A stretch of DNA of 64,000 bases. Origin: Curtobacterium sp. 458 (GTDB taxonomy: Bacteria; Actinomycetota; Actinomycetes; Actinomycetales; Microbacteriaceae). The stretch is taken from the NCBI RefSeq assembly GCF_030406605.1, contig NZ_CP129104.1, forward strand, positions 2,258,799 to 2,322,798, read 5' to 3'. Below the pieces are notes generated by a model. It had not been told where the DNA came from, did no database searches, and was given only the letters and a program-made list of their open reading frames with translations. Positions 1 to 9,061 of this stretch are shown here, in pieces; the stretch's first letter is position 1, and every line of letters begins with the position of its first letter. Made by a program: the position numbers and the translations under genes.

Positions 1-11
1 TAACACCACGG

Positions 12-43
12 ATGCGGGCGGGGGAGGAATCCCTCGCCCGCAT
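12..43 (+). terminator. Hairpin in the leader of the nucleoside ABC ATPase gene
   Basis: Arms ATGCGGGCG (12-20) and CGCCCGCAT (35-43) pair perfectly around a GGGAGG/TCCC-rich loop. There is no U-tract. Such hairpins often lie between a substrate-binding protein gene and the ATPase gene of the same importer and lower downstream expression. The TAA at 1-3 could be the stop of that upstream gene, but this cannot be confirmed from the window. Confidence 0.4.
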
Positions 44-80
44 TCCCGTGCCCCGACACGAGGAACTGCGCAGCACAGAC

Positions 81-1597
<1,517 letters not shown>

Positions 1598-1601
<4 letters not shown>

Positions 1602-2971
1602 GCACCACGCCACCCGAGAACAGCGCGCGCAGCACGCAGCCCGACACCAGCGCGAGCAGCACGCAGCCCGAGCAGACCCCGGTCACGGACGACCGCCTGC
1701 AGGAGGAGACGGCGACGCCCCACCTGATGACGGACTCCGCGGCCGACTCCGAGCGTCGCGCCGGCGGCGACCGCTGGAGCACCGCGCTCCAGGGCATCGT
1801 CAACGGGTCGGTGCTCGTCACCGTCCTCGCCGTCGTGCTCGCCCTCGTCGCCTGCGGCATCCTCATCGCGGTCACGGACGAGAACGTCCGCACCGCGGCC
1901 GGCTACTTCTTCGCGCGGCCGTCGGACACGTTCCAGGCCATCGGCTCCTCGGTCGGCGGCGCCTACTCCTCGCTGTTCCAGGGCTCGGTCGTCAACTTCG
2001 GTGCGAGCTCCTTCGCGCAGGCGATCGTCCCGATCACCCGCTCGCTCGACTACGCGGTCCCGCTCGTCGCGGCCGGCCTCGGCATCGCGGTCTCGTTCCG
2101 CGCCGGCCTGTTCAACATCGGCGGTCAGGGGCAGATCCTCATGGGCGCCGCCGCCGCCGGCTGGGTCGGATTCTCGTTCGACCTGCCCGCGATCGTGCAC
2201 ATCCCGCTGACGATCATCGCCGGCATCGTCGGCGGCGCCGTCTGGGGCGGGATCGTCGGCGTCCTCAAGGCCCGGACCGGCGCCAACGAGGTCGTGCTCA
2301 CGATCATGCTCAACTACGTCGGGCTCTACCTCGTCAGCTACATGCTCCGCACACCGGGGCTGCTGCAGGCGAAGGGCAGCCCGAACCCGATCTCGCCCGC
2401 CATGCAGGACAGCTCGGTGCTCCCGCAGCTGTTCGGCCCGCGGTACGGCATCGACCTCGGGTTCGTCGTGGCGATCATCGCGGTCGTCGTCGTGTGGTGG
2501 CTGCTCAACAAGTCGTCGCTCGGCTTCCGGTTCCGCACCATCGGTGAGAACCCCCGTGCCGCCCGGGTCGCCGGCATGAGCGTCCCGTCGCTCACCATCT
2601 GGGTCATGCTCATCTCGGGTGCCCTCGTCGGCATCGCGGGTGCGTACCAGGTGCAGGGCGCGGTGACGAGCGGCTTCACCGCGAACATCGACGCCGGCAT
2701 CGGCTTCGACGCCATCACGGTCGCGCTCCTCGGGCGTTCGAAGCCGTGGGGTGTGTTCTGGGCCGCGATCCTCTTCGGCGTGCTGAAGAACGGCGGCTAC
2801 GCGATGCAGGCCGCGAACGGCATCCCGATCGACATCGTCGGCGTCATCCAGGCCCTCATCGTCCTCTTCATCGCGGCCCCGCCGCTCGTCCGCGCGATCT
2901 TCCGGATCCCGCAGCCGGGCGCCCGCCGCCGAACCCGCACCAAGCCGAGCAAGAAGGCGGTCGCCGCGTGA
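1598..2971 (+). CDS. Nucleoside ABC transporter permease 1 (YufP type)
   Basis: 457-aa integral membrane protein of the BPD_transp_2 family. A hydrophilic N-terminus of about 60 residues, rich in Thr, Ser and Gln, precedes multiple hydrophobic segments. The motif GENPRAARVAGM is the cytoplasmic loop that contacts the ATPase in this family. It begins with GTG overlapping the ATPase stop by 4 bp and itself overlaps the next permease by 4 bp, so the three transporter genes are probably translationally coupled. The likely role is one half of the membrane channel of a nucleoside importer. Confidence 0.9.
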
Positions 2972-4260
2972 GCACCATGACCCCCACCGCGGTCCCCGCA
3001 CTGCCCGCCCAGGGCCGCGACCTCGAGACCACCCGCAGCTGGAAGACGGCGATCGGGTACGGCGTCTTCACCGTGATCGCGCTGCTGCTCTTCGGCCTCG
3101 CGCACCGGTCGGGGACGGCGACCTTCCGTCTGTCGTCCACCGGCGACTTCTTCGCCCTGCCGAACCTGCCGCTGCCGTCCACGGCGACCGGGGTCGTCGT
3201 CATCGTGCTGCTCGCGCTGGCCACCGTCTACGCGGTCGTCGAGACGCGCGCGAACCGTCGGGTCCGCCTCTGGGTGACCGCGCTGTTCGCGATCGTGTTC
3301 GTCGTCGGCTTCCTCGCGTGGGCGGTCGCGGGCGACTCGATCACGATCCCCGGCATGCTCGTCGGTGCCCTCGGACTCAGCGTCCCGCTCGTGTTCGGTG
3401 CCCTCGGCGGCGTCATCTCCGAGCGGGTCGGCGTCGTCAACATCGCGATCGAGGGCCAGTTCCTCGCCGGCGCGTTCACCTCGGCCCTCGTGGCGTCCGT
3501 CACCGGCACCCCCTGGGCGGGCCTCGTCGGTGCGGTCGTGGCGGGTGTCCTGGTGTCGTTCATCCTCGCGGCGTTCAGCATCAAGTACCTCGTCGACCAG
3601 GTCATCGTCGGCGTCGTCATCAACGCGTTCGTCTCCGGCCTGACCGGCTTCCTGTACTCGCAGGTGCTCTCGCCGAACGAGTCGACGCTCAACGTGGGCC
3701 TGCGCTTCCCGAAGCTCGAGATCCCGCTGCTGCACCAGATCCCGATCATCGGCCCGATCTTCTTCGAGCAGACCGTCGTGGTGTACCTCGCGTACGTCGC
3801 GGTGGCGGTCGTCACGTTCTGCCTGTTCAAGACCCGCTGGGGCCTGCGCCTCCGCTCGGTCGGCGAGCACCCGCAGGCCGCGGACACGGTCGGCATCAAC
3901 GTGAACCGCACCCGCTTCTGGAACGTGTCGCTCGCCGGCGCGATCGCCGGTCTCGGCGGTGCGTACTTCACGCTCGACGCCGTGGGCGGCTTCACGAAGG
4001 ACATGACCGCCGGCGCCGGCTACATCGCGCTCGCCGCCGTCATCTTCGGCCGCTGGGACCCGATCCGTGCGACCCTCGCGGCACTGCTGTTCGGCTTCGC
4101 GTCGAACCTGCAGAACGCCCTGAGCGTCGTGCAGGGGTCGCCCGTCCCGAGCGAGTTCCTGCTCATGCTGCCCTACGTGGTCACGATCCTCGCGGTCGCC
4201 GGTCTGGTCGGGCAGGTGCGCGGCCCCGCCGCGGCGGGCAAGCCCTACATCAAGAGCTGA
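2968..4260 (+). CDS. Nucleoside ABC transporter permease 2 (YufQ type)
   Basis: 430 aa from GTG at 2968, which overlaps the preceding stop as GTGA; an ATG four codons later is an alternative. It is a second BPD_transp_2 permease with many hydrophobic helices, the FGALGGVISERVGVVNIAIEG region near residue 145 and the ATPase-contact loop VGEHPQAADTVGINV near 300. Two dissimilar permeases with one double ATPase is the standard make-up of BMP-dependent nucleoside importers. The gene ends 19 bp before cdd, and the spacer carries half of a palindromic repeat. Confidence 0.9.
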   Translation: MSTMTPTAVPALPAQGRDLETTRSWKTAIGYGVFTVIALLLFGLAHRSGTATFRLSSTGDFFALPNLPLPSTATGVVVIVLLALATVYAVVETRANRRVRLWVTALFAIVFVVGFLAWAVAGDSITIPGMLVGALGLSVPLVFGALGGVISERVGVVNIAIEGQFLAGAFTSALVASVTGTPWAGLVGAVVAGVLVSFILAAFSIKYLVDQVIVGVVINAFVSGLTGFLYSQVLSPNESTLNVGLRFPKLEIPLLHQIPIIGPIFFEQTVVVYLAYVAVAVVTFCLFKTRWGLRLRSVGEHPQAADTVGINVNRTRFWNVSLAGAIAGLGGAYFTLDAVGGFTKDMTAGAGYIALAAVIFGRWDPIRATLAALLFGFASNLQNALSVVQGSPVPSEFLLMLPYVVTILAVAGLVGQVRGPAAAGKPYIKS

Positions 4261-4279
4261 CGGCCTGGAGGCACGGCAC
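4260..4279 (+). repeat. Half-copy of GGAGGC palindromic repeat serving as cdd ribosome binding site
   Basis: The 20 bases ACGGCCTGGAGGCACGGCAC run from the last base of the permease stop to the base before the cdd ATG. They are the exact reverse complement of 42582-42601, one arm of the palindrome after rfbD. The GGAGG inside it is the only Shine-Dalgarno-like sequence for cdd. Confidence 0.7.
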
Positions 4280-4774
4280 ATGACCGACACGAACCCCTCC
4301 GGTGACCAGACCGTCACGCCGGCCGACGGGGCGGACGCCGCCACGGGCCTCCCGGCCGGTCCCGCGTCAGCGGACGTCGACTGGAGCGTCCTGCGGGACG
4401 CGGCCACGGCCGCGATGCGGCACGCCTACGCGCCGTACTCGTCCTTCCCGGTGGGCGCCGCGGCGCTCACCGACGACGGCCGCGTCGTCTCGGGCTGCAA
4501 CGTGGAGAACGCGTCCTACGGCGTGACGCTCTGCGCCGAGTGCTCGCTCGTCTCGCAGCTGCACATGACCGGTGGCGGCAAGCTCGTCGCCTTCACGTGC
4601 GTGGACGGCGACGGAGCGACCCTGATGCCGTGCGGCCGCTGCCGCCAGCTCCTCTTCGAGCACTCCGCCGAGGGGATGCTCCTCGAGACCGTCTCCGGCA
4701 TCCGCACCATCGACGAGGTCCTCCCGGACGCCTTCGGGCCGCGGACCCTCGTCACCTACCAGCAGGAGCACTGA
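4280..4774 (+). CDS. cdd: Cytidine deaminase
   Basis: 164 aa. It hydrolytically deaminates cytidine and deoxycytidine to uridine and deoxyuridine. The zinc site of the small tetrameric class is visible: CAE (Cys85, catalytic Glu87) and PCGRCRQLL (Cys118, Cys121), with substrate-binding CNVENASYG just before. A 35 to 40 residue N-terminal extension rich in Asp, Ala and Gly precedes the normal core, so an internal start is possible, but the ATG at 4280 has GGAGG 9 nt upstream. It sits between the nucleoside importer and thymidine phosphorylase, which would act on its products. Confidence 0.95.
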   Translation: MTDTNPSGDQTVTPADGADAATGLPAGPASADVDWSVLRDAATAAMRHAYAPYSSFPVGAAALTDDGRVVSGCNVENASYGVTLCAECSLVSQLHMTGGGKLVAFTCVDGDGATLMPCGRCRQLLFEHSAEGMLLETVSGIRTIDEVLPDAFGPRTLVTYQQEH

Positions 4775-4778
4775 TCAC

Positions 4779-6077
4779 ATGGCCGTCGAGCCCTTCGACA
4801 CCGTCGACCTCATCCGCACGAAGCGTTCCGGCGACGCCCTCGCCACCGCCGAGATCGACTGGCTGGTCGACGCGTACACGCGCGGTTACGTCGAGGACCC
4901 GCAGATGGCGGCGCTCGCGATGGCGATCTTCCTGAACGGCATGGAGCGGCGGGAGATCAAGGACCTCACGCTCGCGATGATCGCGTCGGGGGAGCGGATG
5001 TCCTTCGACGCCCTCGGCAAGACGACCGTGGACAAGCACTCCACCGGCGGCGTCGGCGACAAGATCACGCTGCCGCTCGCGCCCCTCGTCGCCTCGTTCG
5101 GCGTGGCCGTGCCGCAGCTGTCCGGCCGCGGGCTCGGCCACACCGGGGGGACGCTCGACAAGCTCGAGTCGATCCCGGGGTGGCAGGCGTCGATCTCGAA
5201 CGACCGCATGATGTCGATCCTGTCCGACGTCGGCGCGGTGATCTGCGCGGCCGGTTCCGGGCTGGCACCGGCCGACAAGAAGCTCTACGCGCTCCGGGAC
5301 ATCACCGGCACCGTCGAGTGCATCCCCCTCATCGCGTCGAGCATCATGTCGAAGAAGATCGCCGAGGGCACCGGGGCGCTCGTGCTCGACGTCAAGTTCG
5401 GCTCGGGGGCGTTCATGCCCTCGTACGAGGCCTCGCGCGAGCTCGCGCAGACGATGGTCGACCTCGGGAACGACGCCGGGGTGAAGACCTCGGCGCTCCT
5501 GACCGACATGGAGGTCCCGCTCGGACTGACCATCGGCAACGCGCTCGAGGTTCGGGAGTCGGTCTCGGTGCTCGAGGGCGGGGGACCCGCGGACGTCGTG
5601 GAGCTGACCGTCGCGCTGGCGACCGAGATGCTCACGCTCGCCGGGCTGCCGGACGCCGATCCGGCTGCGGCCCTGGCGGACGGCCGGGCGATGGACACCT
5701 GGCGTCGGATGATCGCCGCGCAGGGTGGCGACCCCGCTGCTGCGCTGCCGGCCGCCCGAGAGCAGCACGTCGTCACCGCACCGGAGTCGGGCGTGCTCGT
5801 CTCGCAGGAGGCGCTGCCGTTCGGCGTCGCTGCCTGGCGTCTCGGTGCCGGTCGTGCCCGGGCACAGGACCCGGTGCAGGCGGGCGCCGGCATTGAGCTG
5901 CACGTCAAGCCGGGCGACACCGTGACCGCGGGGCAGCCGCTCTGGACGCTGCACACCGACGAGCCGGAGCGCTTCGACCGGGCGCTGGAGTCGCTCGAGG
6001 GCGCGTGGTCGATCGGACCGGCCGACTCGGCGGCGGCCGTCCGCGGGCCGATCGTGCGGGAGCGCATCGCGGGCTGA
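4779..6077 (+). CDS. deoA: Thymidine (pyrimidine nucleoside) phosphorylase
   Basis: 432 aa, the usual length. It phosphorolyses thymidine and deoxyuridine (in the Pyn subclass also uridine) to base plus (deoxy)ribose-1-phosphate. The family signature KHSTGGVGDK starts at Lys86, followed by SGRGLGHTGGTLDKLES with the phosphate- and base-binding residues. The C-terminal region carries the expected domain with VKPGDTV. It starts 4 bp after the cdd stop, consistent with one operon. Sequence alone does not separate strict thymidine phosphorylase from broad pyrimidine nucleoside phosphorylase. Confidence 0.94.
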   Translation: MAVEPFDTVDLIRTKRSGDALATAEIDWLVDAYTRGYVEDPQMAALAMAIFLNGMERREIKDLTLAMIASGERMSFDALGKTTVDKHSTGGVGDKITLPLAPLVASFGVAVPQLSGRGLGHTGGTLDKLESIPGWQASISNDRMMSILSDVGAVICAAGSGLAPADKKLYALRDITGTVECIPLIASSIMSKKIAEGTGALVLDVKFGSGAFMPSYEASRELAQTMVDLGNDAGVKTSALLTDMEVPLGLTIGNALEVRESVSVLEGGGPADVVELTVALATEMLTLAGLPDADPAAALADGRAMDTWRRMIAAQGGDPAAALPAAREQHVVTAPESGVLVSQEALPFGVAAWRLGAGRARAQDPVQAGAGIELHVKPGDTVTAGQPLWTLHTDEPERFDRALESLEGAWSIGPADSAAAVRGPIVRERIAG

Positions 6078-6182
6078 CCCTGCCGCCCGCGCTGCTGCGT
6101 TCCTGCGGTCCGTGTGGGGAGCCTCCAGTCCGGTCGTCCGTCTGTTGTGCACAGGGGACGACGCAGGGTCGGTGACCACCGA

Positions 6183-6188
6183 TAGCCT
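6183..6188 (+). promoter_or_regulatory. Candidate -10 box (TAGCCT) for add
   Basis: TAGCCT ends 7 nt before the ATG at 6196, the spacing expected if transcription starts at or next to the start codon. No clear -35 box. Confidence 0.5.
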
Positions 6189-6195
6189 GGAACGC

Positions 6196-7308
6196 ATGAG
6201 CGCCGACGCCACGACCTACCGCCTGCCCGACGCCGGAGCGGTCATCAACAACCTGCCGAAGGTCTCGTTGCACGACCACCTCGACGGGGGCCTGCGGCCG
6301 GCGACGATCATCGAACTCGCCGACGAAGCGGGCGTGGCGCTGCCGACCTCCGACGCCGGGGCGCTCGGTGCGTGGTTCGCCGACCAGTCCAACTCGGGCT
6401 CGCTCGTCGAGTACCTCAAGACGTTCGACGTCACCACCTCGGTGATGCAGACCGCGCCGCAGCTGCACCGGGTCGCGAAGGAGTTCGTCGAGGACCTCGT
6501 CGCCGACGGCGTCGTCTACGGCGAGATCCGGTGGGCACCCGAGCAGCACCTGCAGGGCGGGCTGACGCTCGACCAGACGGTGGAGGCCGTGCAGGCCGGC
6601 ATCGAAGAGGCCGTCGACGCCGCCGGCGGATCGATCCGCATCGGGCAGCTCGTGACCGCGATGCGGCACGCCGACCGCGCGCAGGAGATCGCCGAACTCG
6701 CCGTGCGGCACCGCGACCGTGGGGTCGTCGGGTTCGACATCGCGGGTGCCGAAGCCGGCTTCCCGCCCGCGAACCACCGGGCCGCGTTCGACTGGCTGGC
6801 CGCGCAGCTCTTCCCGGTCACGGTCCACGCGGGGGAAGCCGACGGACTCGCCTCGATCCGGTCCGCCCTCGTCGACGGTCGCGCGCTCCGCCTCGGGCAC
6901 GGCGTCCGGATCTTCGAGGACATCTCGCTGTCCGACGCCGGCGACGGGTCGACCCTCGCGTCGCTCGGTGAGATCGCGTCGTGGGTGCGCGACCGCGAGA
7001 TCCCGCTGGAGGTCGCACCCTCGTCGAACCTGCAGACCGGCGCGATCGCCGCGTGGGGCGACGAGCTCGCCGACCACCCCTTCGACGTGCTGTACCAGCT
7101 CGGGTTCCGCGTCACGGTGAACACCGACAACCGCCTCATGAGCGACACCTCGCTGTCGAAGGAGCTCGCGCTCCTCGCCGGCACGTTCGGCTACGACCTC
7201 GACGACCTCGCCGCGTTCCAGATCAACGCCGCCCTGGGCTCGTTCCTCCCGCTCGAGGACCGCGAGGAGATCATCGCCACCATCACCGCAGGACACCAGG
7301 AGGCCTAG
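6196..7308 (+). CDS. add: Adenosine deaminase
   Basis: 370 aa. It converts adenosine or deoxyadenosine to inosine or deoxyinosine. The zinc ligands HDHLDGG lie at residues 26-32, and further family motifs are VHAGEA, RLGHGVR and NTDNRLMSDTSLSKE (metal Asp). The ATG at 6196 was chosen over an upstream in-frame ATG because homology begins with the KVSLHDHLDGG strand and a TAGCCT box lies 7 nt upstream. The 118-bp gap after deoA and this box suggest its own promoter. Its product inosine is a substrate for the downstream purine nucleoside phosphorylase. Confidence 0.95.
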   Translation: MSADATTYRLPDAGAVINNLPKVSLHDHLDGGLRPATIIELADEAGVALPTSDAGALGAWFADQSNSGSLVEYLKTFDVTTSVMQTAPQLHRVAKEFVEDLVADGVVYGEIRWAPEQHLQGGLTLDQTVEAVQAGIEEAVDAAGGSIRIGQLVTAMRHADRAQEIAELAVRHRDRGVVGFDIAGAEAGFPPANHRAAFDWLAAQLFPVTVHAGEADGLASIRSALVDGRALRLGHGVRIFEDISLSDAGDGSTLASLGEIASWVRDREIPLEVAPSSNLQTGAIAAWGDELADHPFDVLYQLGFRVTVNTDNRLMSDTSLSKELALLAGTFGYDLDDLAAFQINAALGSFLPLEDREEIIATITAGHQEA

Positions 7309-7311
7309 GAC

Positions 7312-7791
7312 GTGCCGCTCCCACCGCTGCCGGACGACGCCGTCGTGCTCGGAGCCACCGCGCCGTCGTGGCGCGAAGCGCTCCGGCTGACCGGGGACGC
7401 CCTCGTCGCCTCCGGCGCCACCACCGAGCCGTACACGGACGCCATGATCGAGATGGTCGAGGAGCACGGCCCGTACATCGTCATCTCTCCCGGGCTCGCG
7501 TTCGCGCACGCCCGACCGGGGTCGTCGGTGGTCCGGGACGGCCTCGCGCTCGTCACGCTCGCGTCGCCGGTGGCGTTCGGACACCCGCACAACGACCCCG
7601 TGCGGGTCGTGCTCGGGCTCGCCGTCGCCGAGGTCGGGACGCACCTGGAGTCGATCGGCGAGATCGCGAACACCTTCAACGACGACACCGTGACGTCGCG
7701 GTTGGCGGCTGCGGGCACGGCGGACGAGGTCCGGGCGATCCTCGGGGTCGCGTCGGCCGGGCGTGCCGGTGCTGCCGGGGGTGCGGCGTGA
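7312..7791 (+). CDS. PTS sugar transporter EIIA component (mannitol/ascorbate type)
   Basis: 159 aa from GTG, 3 bp after add. It belongs to the PTS_EIIA_2 fold, in which HPr phosphorylates a conserved His and the phosphate passes to an EIIB. The likely phospho-His is His66 in FAHARPG, and the following DPVRVVLGLAV strand fits UlaC/MtlA-type domains. The stop overlaps the EIIB gene by 4 bp. No EIIC permease gene is present nearby, so whether it takes part in sugar uptake or acts in regulation is open. Confidence 0.88.
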   Translation: MPLPPLPDDAVVLGATAPSWREALRLTGDALVASGATTEPYTDAMIEMVEEHGPYIVISPGLAFAHARPGSSVVRDGLALVTLASPVAFGHPHNDPVRVVLGLAVAEVGTHLESIGEIANTFNDDTVTSRLAAAGTADEVRAILGVASAGRAGAAGGAA

Positions 7792-8066
7792 AGATCGTGA
7801 CGATCTGCGGCGCCGGCATCGGGTCGAGCGGGATCCTCAAGGTGAACGCCGATAAGGCGCTGGCGTCGCTCGGGCTGAGTGCCTCCGTGGTGGCCGCGGA
7901 CGTCGCCTCGGTGCGCGACGTCGCCGAGGACGCGAACGTCATCCTGACGAGCCAGGAGTTCGTCGAGGCGATCGGGGACACCTACGCCGAGGTCATCGTG
8001 ATCCGGAACCACTTCGACCAGGGCGAGATCACGGCGGCGGTGGACCGGGCGCTCGGGGAGCACTGA
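7788..8066 (+). CDS. PTS sugar transporter EIIB component (UlaB/lactose-IIB-like)
   Basis: 92 aa from GTG overlapping the EIIA stop. It starts MKIVTICGAGIGSS, where Cys7 is the expected phosphorylated cysteine in a P-loop-like turn. Length and pattern match ascorbate/galactitol-type IIB domains. Together with the preceding EIIA it forms a complete phosphorelay to a missing EIIC. The location inside a nucleoside operon might mean a pentose-type substrate, but that is inference. Confidence 0.87.
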   Translation: MKIVTICGAGIGSSGILKVNADKALASLGLSASVVAADVASVRDVAEDANVILTSQEFVEAIGDTYAEVIVIRNHFDQGEITAAVDRALGEH

Positions 8067-8073
8067 GCCGCTC

Positions 8074-8181
8074 GCGTGTGCGCTGCGGGCGTGCGGTCGC
8101 GCGTGTGCGCTGCGGGCGTGCGGTCGCGCGTGTGCGCTGCGGGCGTGCGGTCGCGCGTGTGCGCTGCGGGCGTGCCGTCGG
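8074..8181 (+). repeat. Four tandem copies of a 27-bp unit
   Basis: The unit begins GCGTGTGCGCTGCGGGCGTG and ends CGGTCGC. Copies 1 to 3 (8074-8100, 8101-8127, 8128-8154) are identical; copy 4 (8155-8181) diverges near its end. The array fills nearly the whole gap between the EIIB gene and punA and stops just before the punA -10 box. Confidence 0.93.
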
Positions 8182-8188
8182 CGCGCCC

Positions 8189-8194
8189 TAGGAT
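8189..8194 (+). promoter_or_regulatory. Candidate -10 box (TAGGAT) for punA
   Basis: TAGGAT ends 6 nt before the ATG at 8201, a leaderless arrangement. No Shine-Dalgarno is visible. The upstream DNA, including any -35, is the 27-bp tandem array. Confidence 0.55.
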
Positions 8195-8200
8195 CGGTGC

Positions 8201-9061
8201 ATGAGCACGGACAACCCGCTGAACGACCCCGCCGCCGACCCGTTCGAGGTCGCGCGCGCCGCCGCCGACGTCATCGCGTCGAAGTCGGGGATCGAGCGGC
8301 ACGACATCGCCCTGACCCTCGGATCCGGATGGGGCAAGGCCGCCGACATCATCGGTGAGACGGTCTCCGAGATCCCCGCGTCGGAGGTCCCGGGCTTCAG
8401 CGCCTCAGCCGTTCCCGGCCACTCCGGCACGGTGCGCTCCATCGCCCTCCCGGACGGCCGTCACGCCCTCGTGATCGGTGCCCGGACGCACTACTACGAG
8501 AACCACGGCGTCCGCCGCGTCGTGCACAGCGTCCGTACCGCTGCGGCGACCGGCGCCTCGGTGATGATCCTCACGAACGGTGCCGGTGGCATCAAGGAGC
8601 ACTGGACGCCCGGCACGCCGGTCCTCATCAGCGACCACATCAACCTGACCGCCGACAGCCCGCTCGAGGGCGCGACCTTCGTCGACCTCACCGACCTCTA
8701 CTCGGCACGACTCCGTGCGGTCGCCCGCGGCGTGGACCCCTCGCTGGACGAAGGCGTCTACACGCAGTTCCGCGGCCCGCACTACGAGACCCCGGCCGAG
8801 GTGCAGATGGCGAAGACGATCGGTGGGCACATCGTCGGCATGTCCACCGCACTCGAGGCCATCGCCGCGCGGCAGGCCGGCATGGAGGTGCTCGGGTTCT
8901 CCCTCATCACGAACCTCGCCGCGGGCATCCAGAAGACGCCGCTGTCGCACGCCGAGGTGCTCGAGGCCGGCCGCGAAGCCGAGCCGCGGATCGCCGACCT
9001 CCTCGCCCGTGTGGTCGCGGCGATCGGGTCGCCGGACGCCGTCGACGGATCCGCACTGTGA
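8201..9061 (+). CDS. punA: Purine-nucleoside phosphorylase
   Basis: 286 aa, typical of the trimeric class that splits inosine, guanosine and their deoxy forms to base plus (deoxy)ribose-1-phosphate. Visible motifs are the phosphate loop TLGSGWG, ARTHYYENHG, LTNGAGGI, the FRGPHYETPAEV active-site stretch and GMSTALEAIAARQ. The start ATG has a -10 box 6 nt upstream and no ribosome binding site, so it is probably leaderless. It overlaps the mutase gene by 4 bp, which couples formation of ribose-1-phosphate to its isomerisation. Confidence 0.95.
   Translation: MSTDNPLNDPAADPFEVARAAADVIASKSGIERHDIALTLGSGWGKAADIIGETVSEIPASEVPGFSASAVPGHSGTVRSIALPDGRHALVIGARTHYYENHGVRRVVHSVRTAAATGASVMILTNGAGGIKEHWTPGTPVLISDHINLTADSPLEGATFVDLTDLYSARLRAVARGVDPSLDEGVYTQFRGPHYETPAEVQMAKTIGGHIVGMSTALEAIAARQAGMEVLGFSLITNLAAGIQKTPLSHAEVLEAGREAEPRIADLLARVVAAIGSPDAVDGSAL

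Noticed and set aside
8074..8181. Possible CRISPR array
   Set aside because: Units are contiguous with no spacers, and no cas genes are present. It is a simple tandem repeat.
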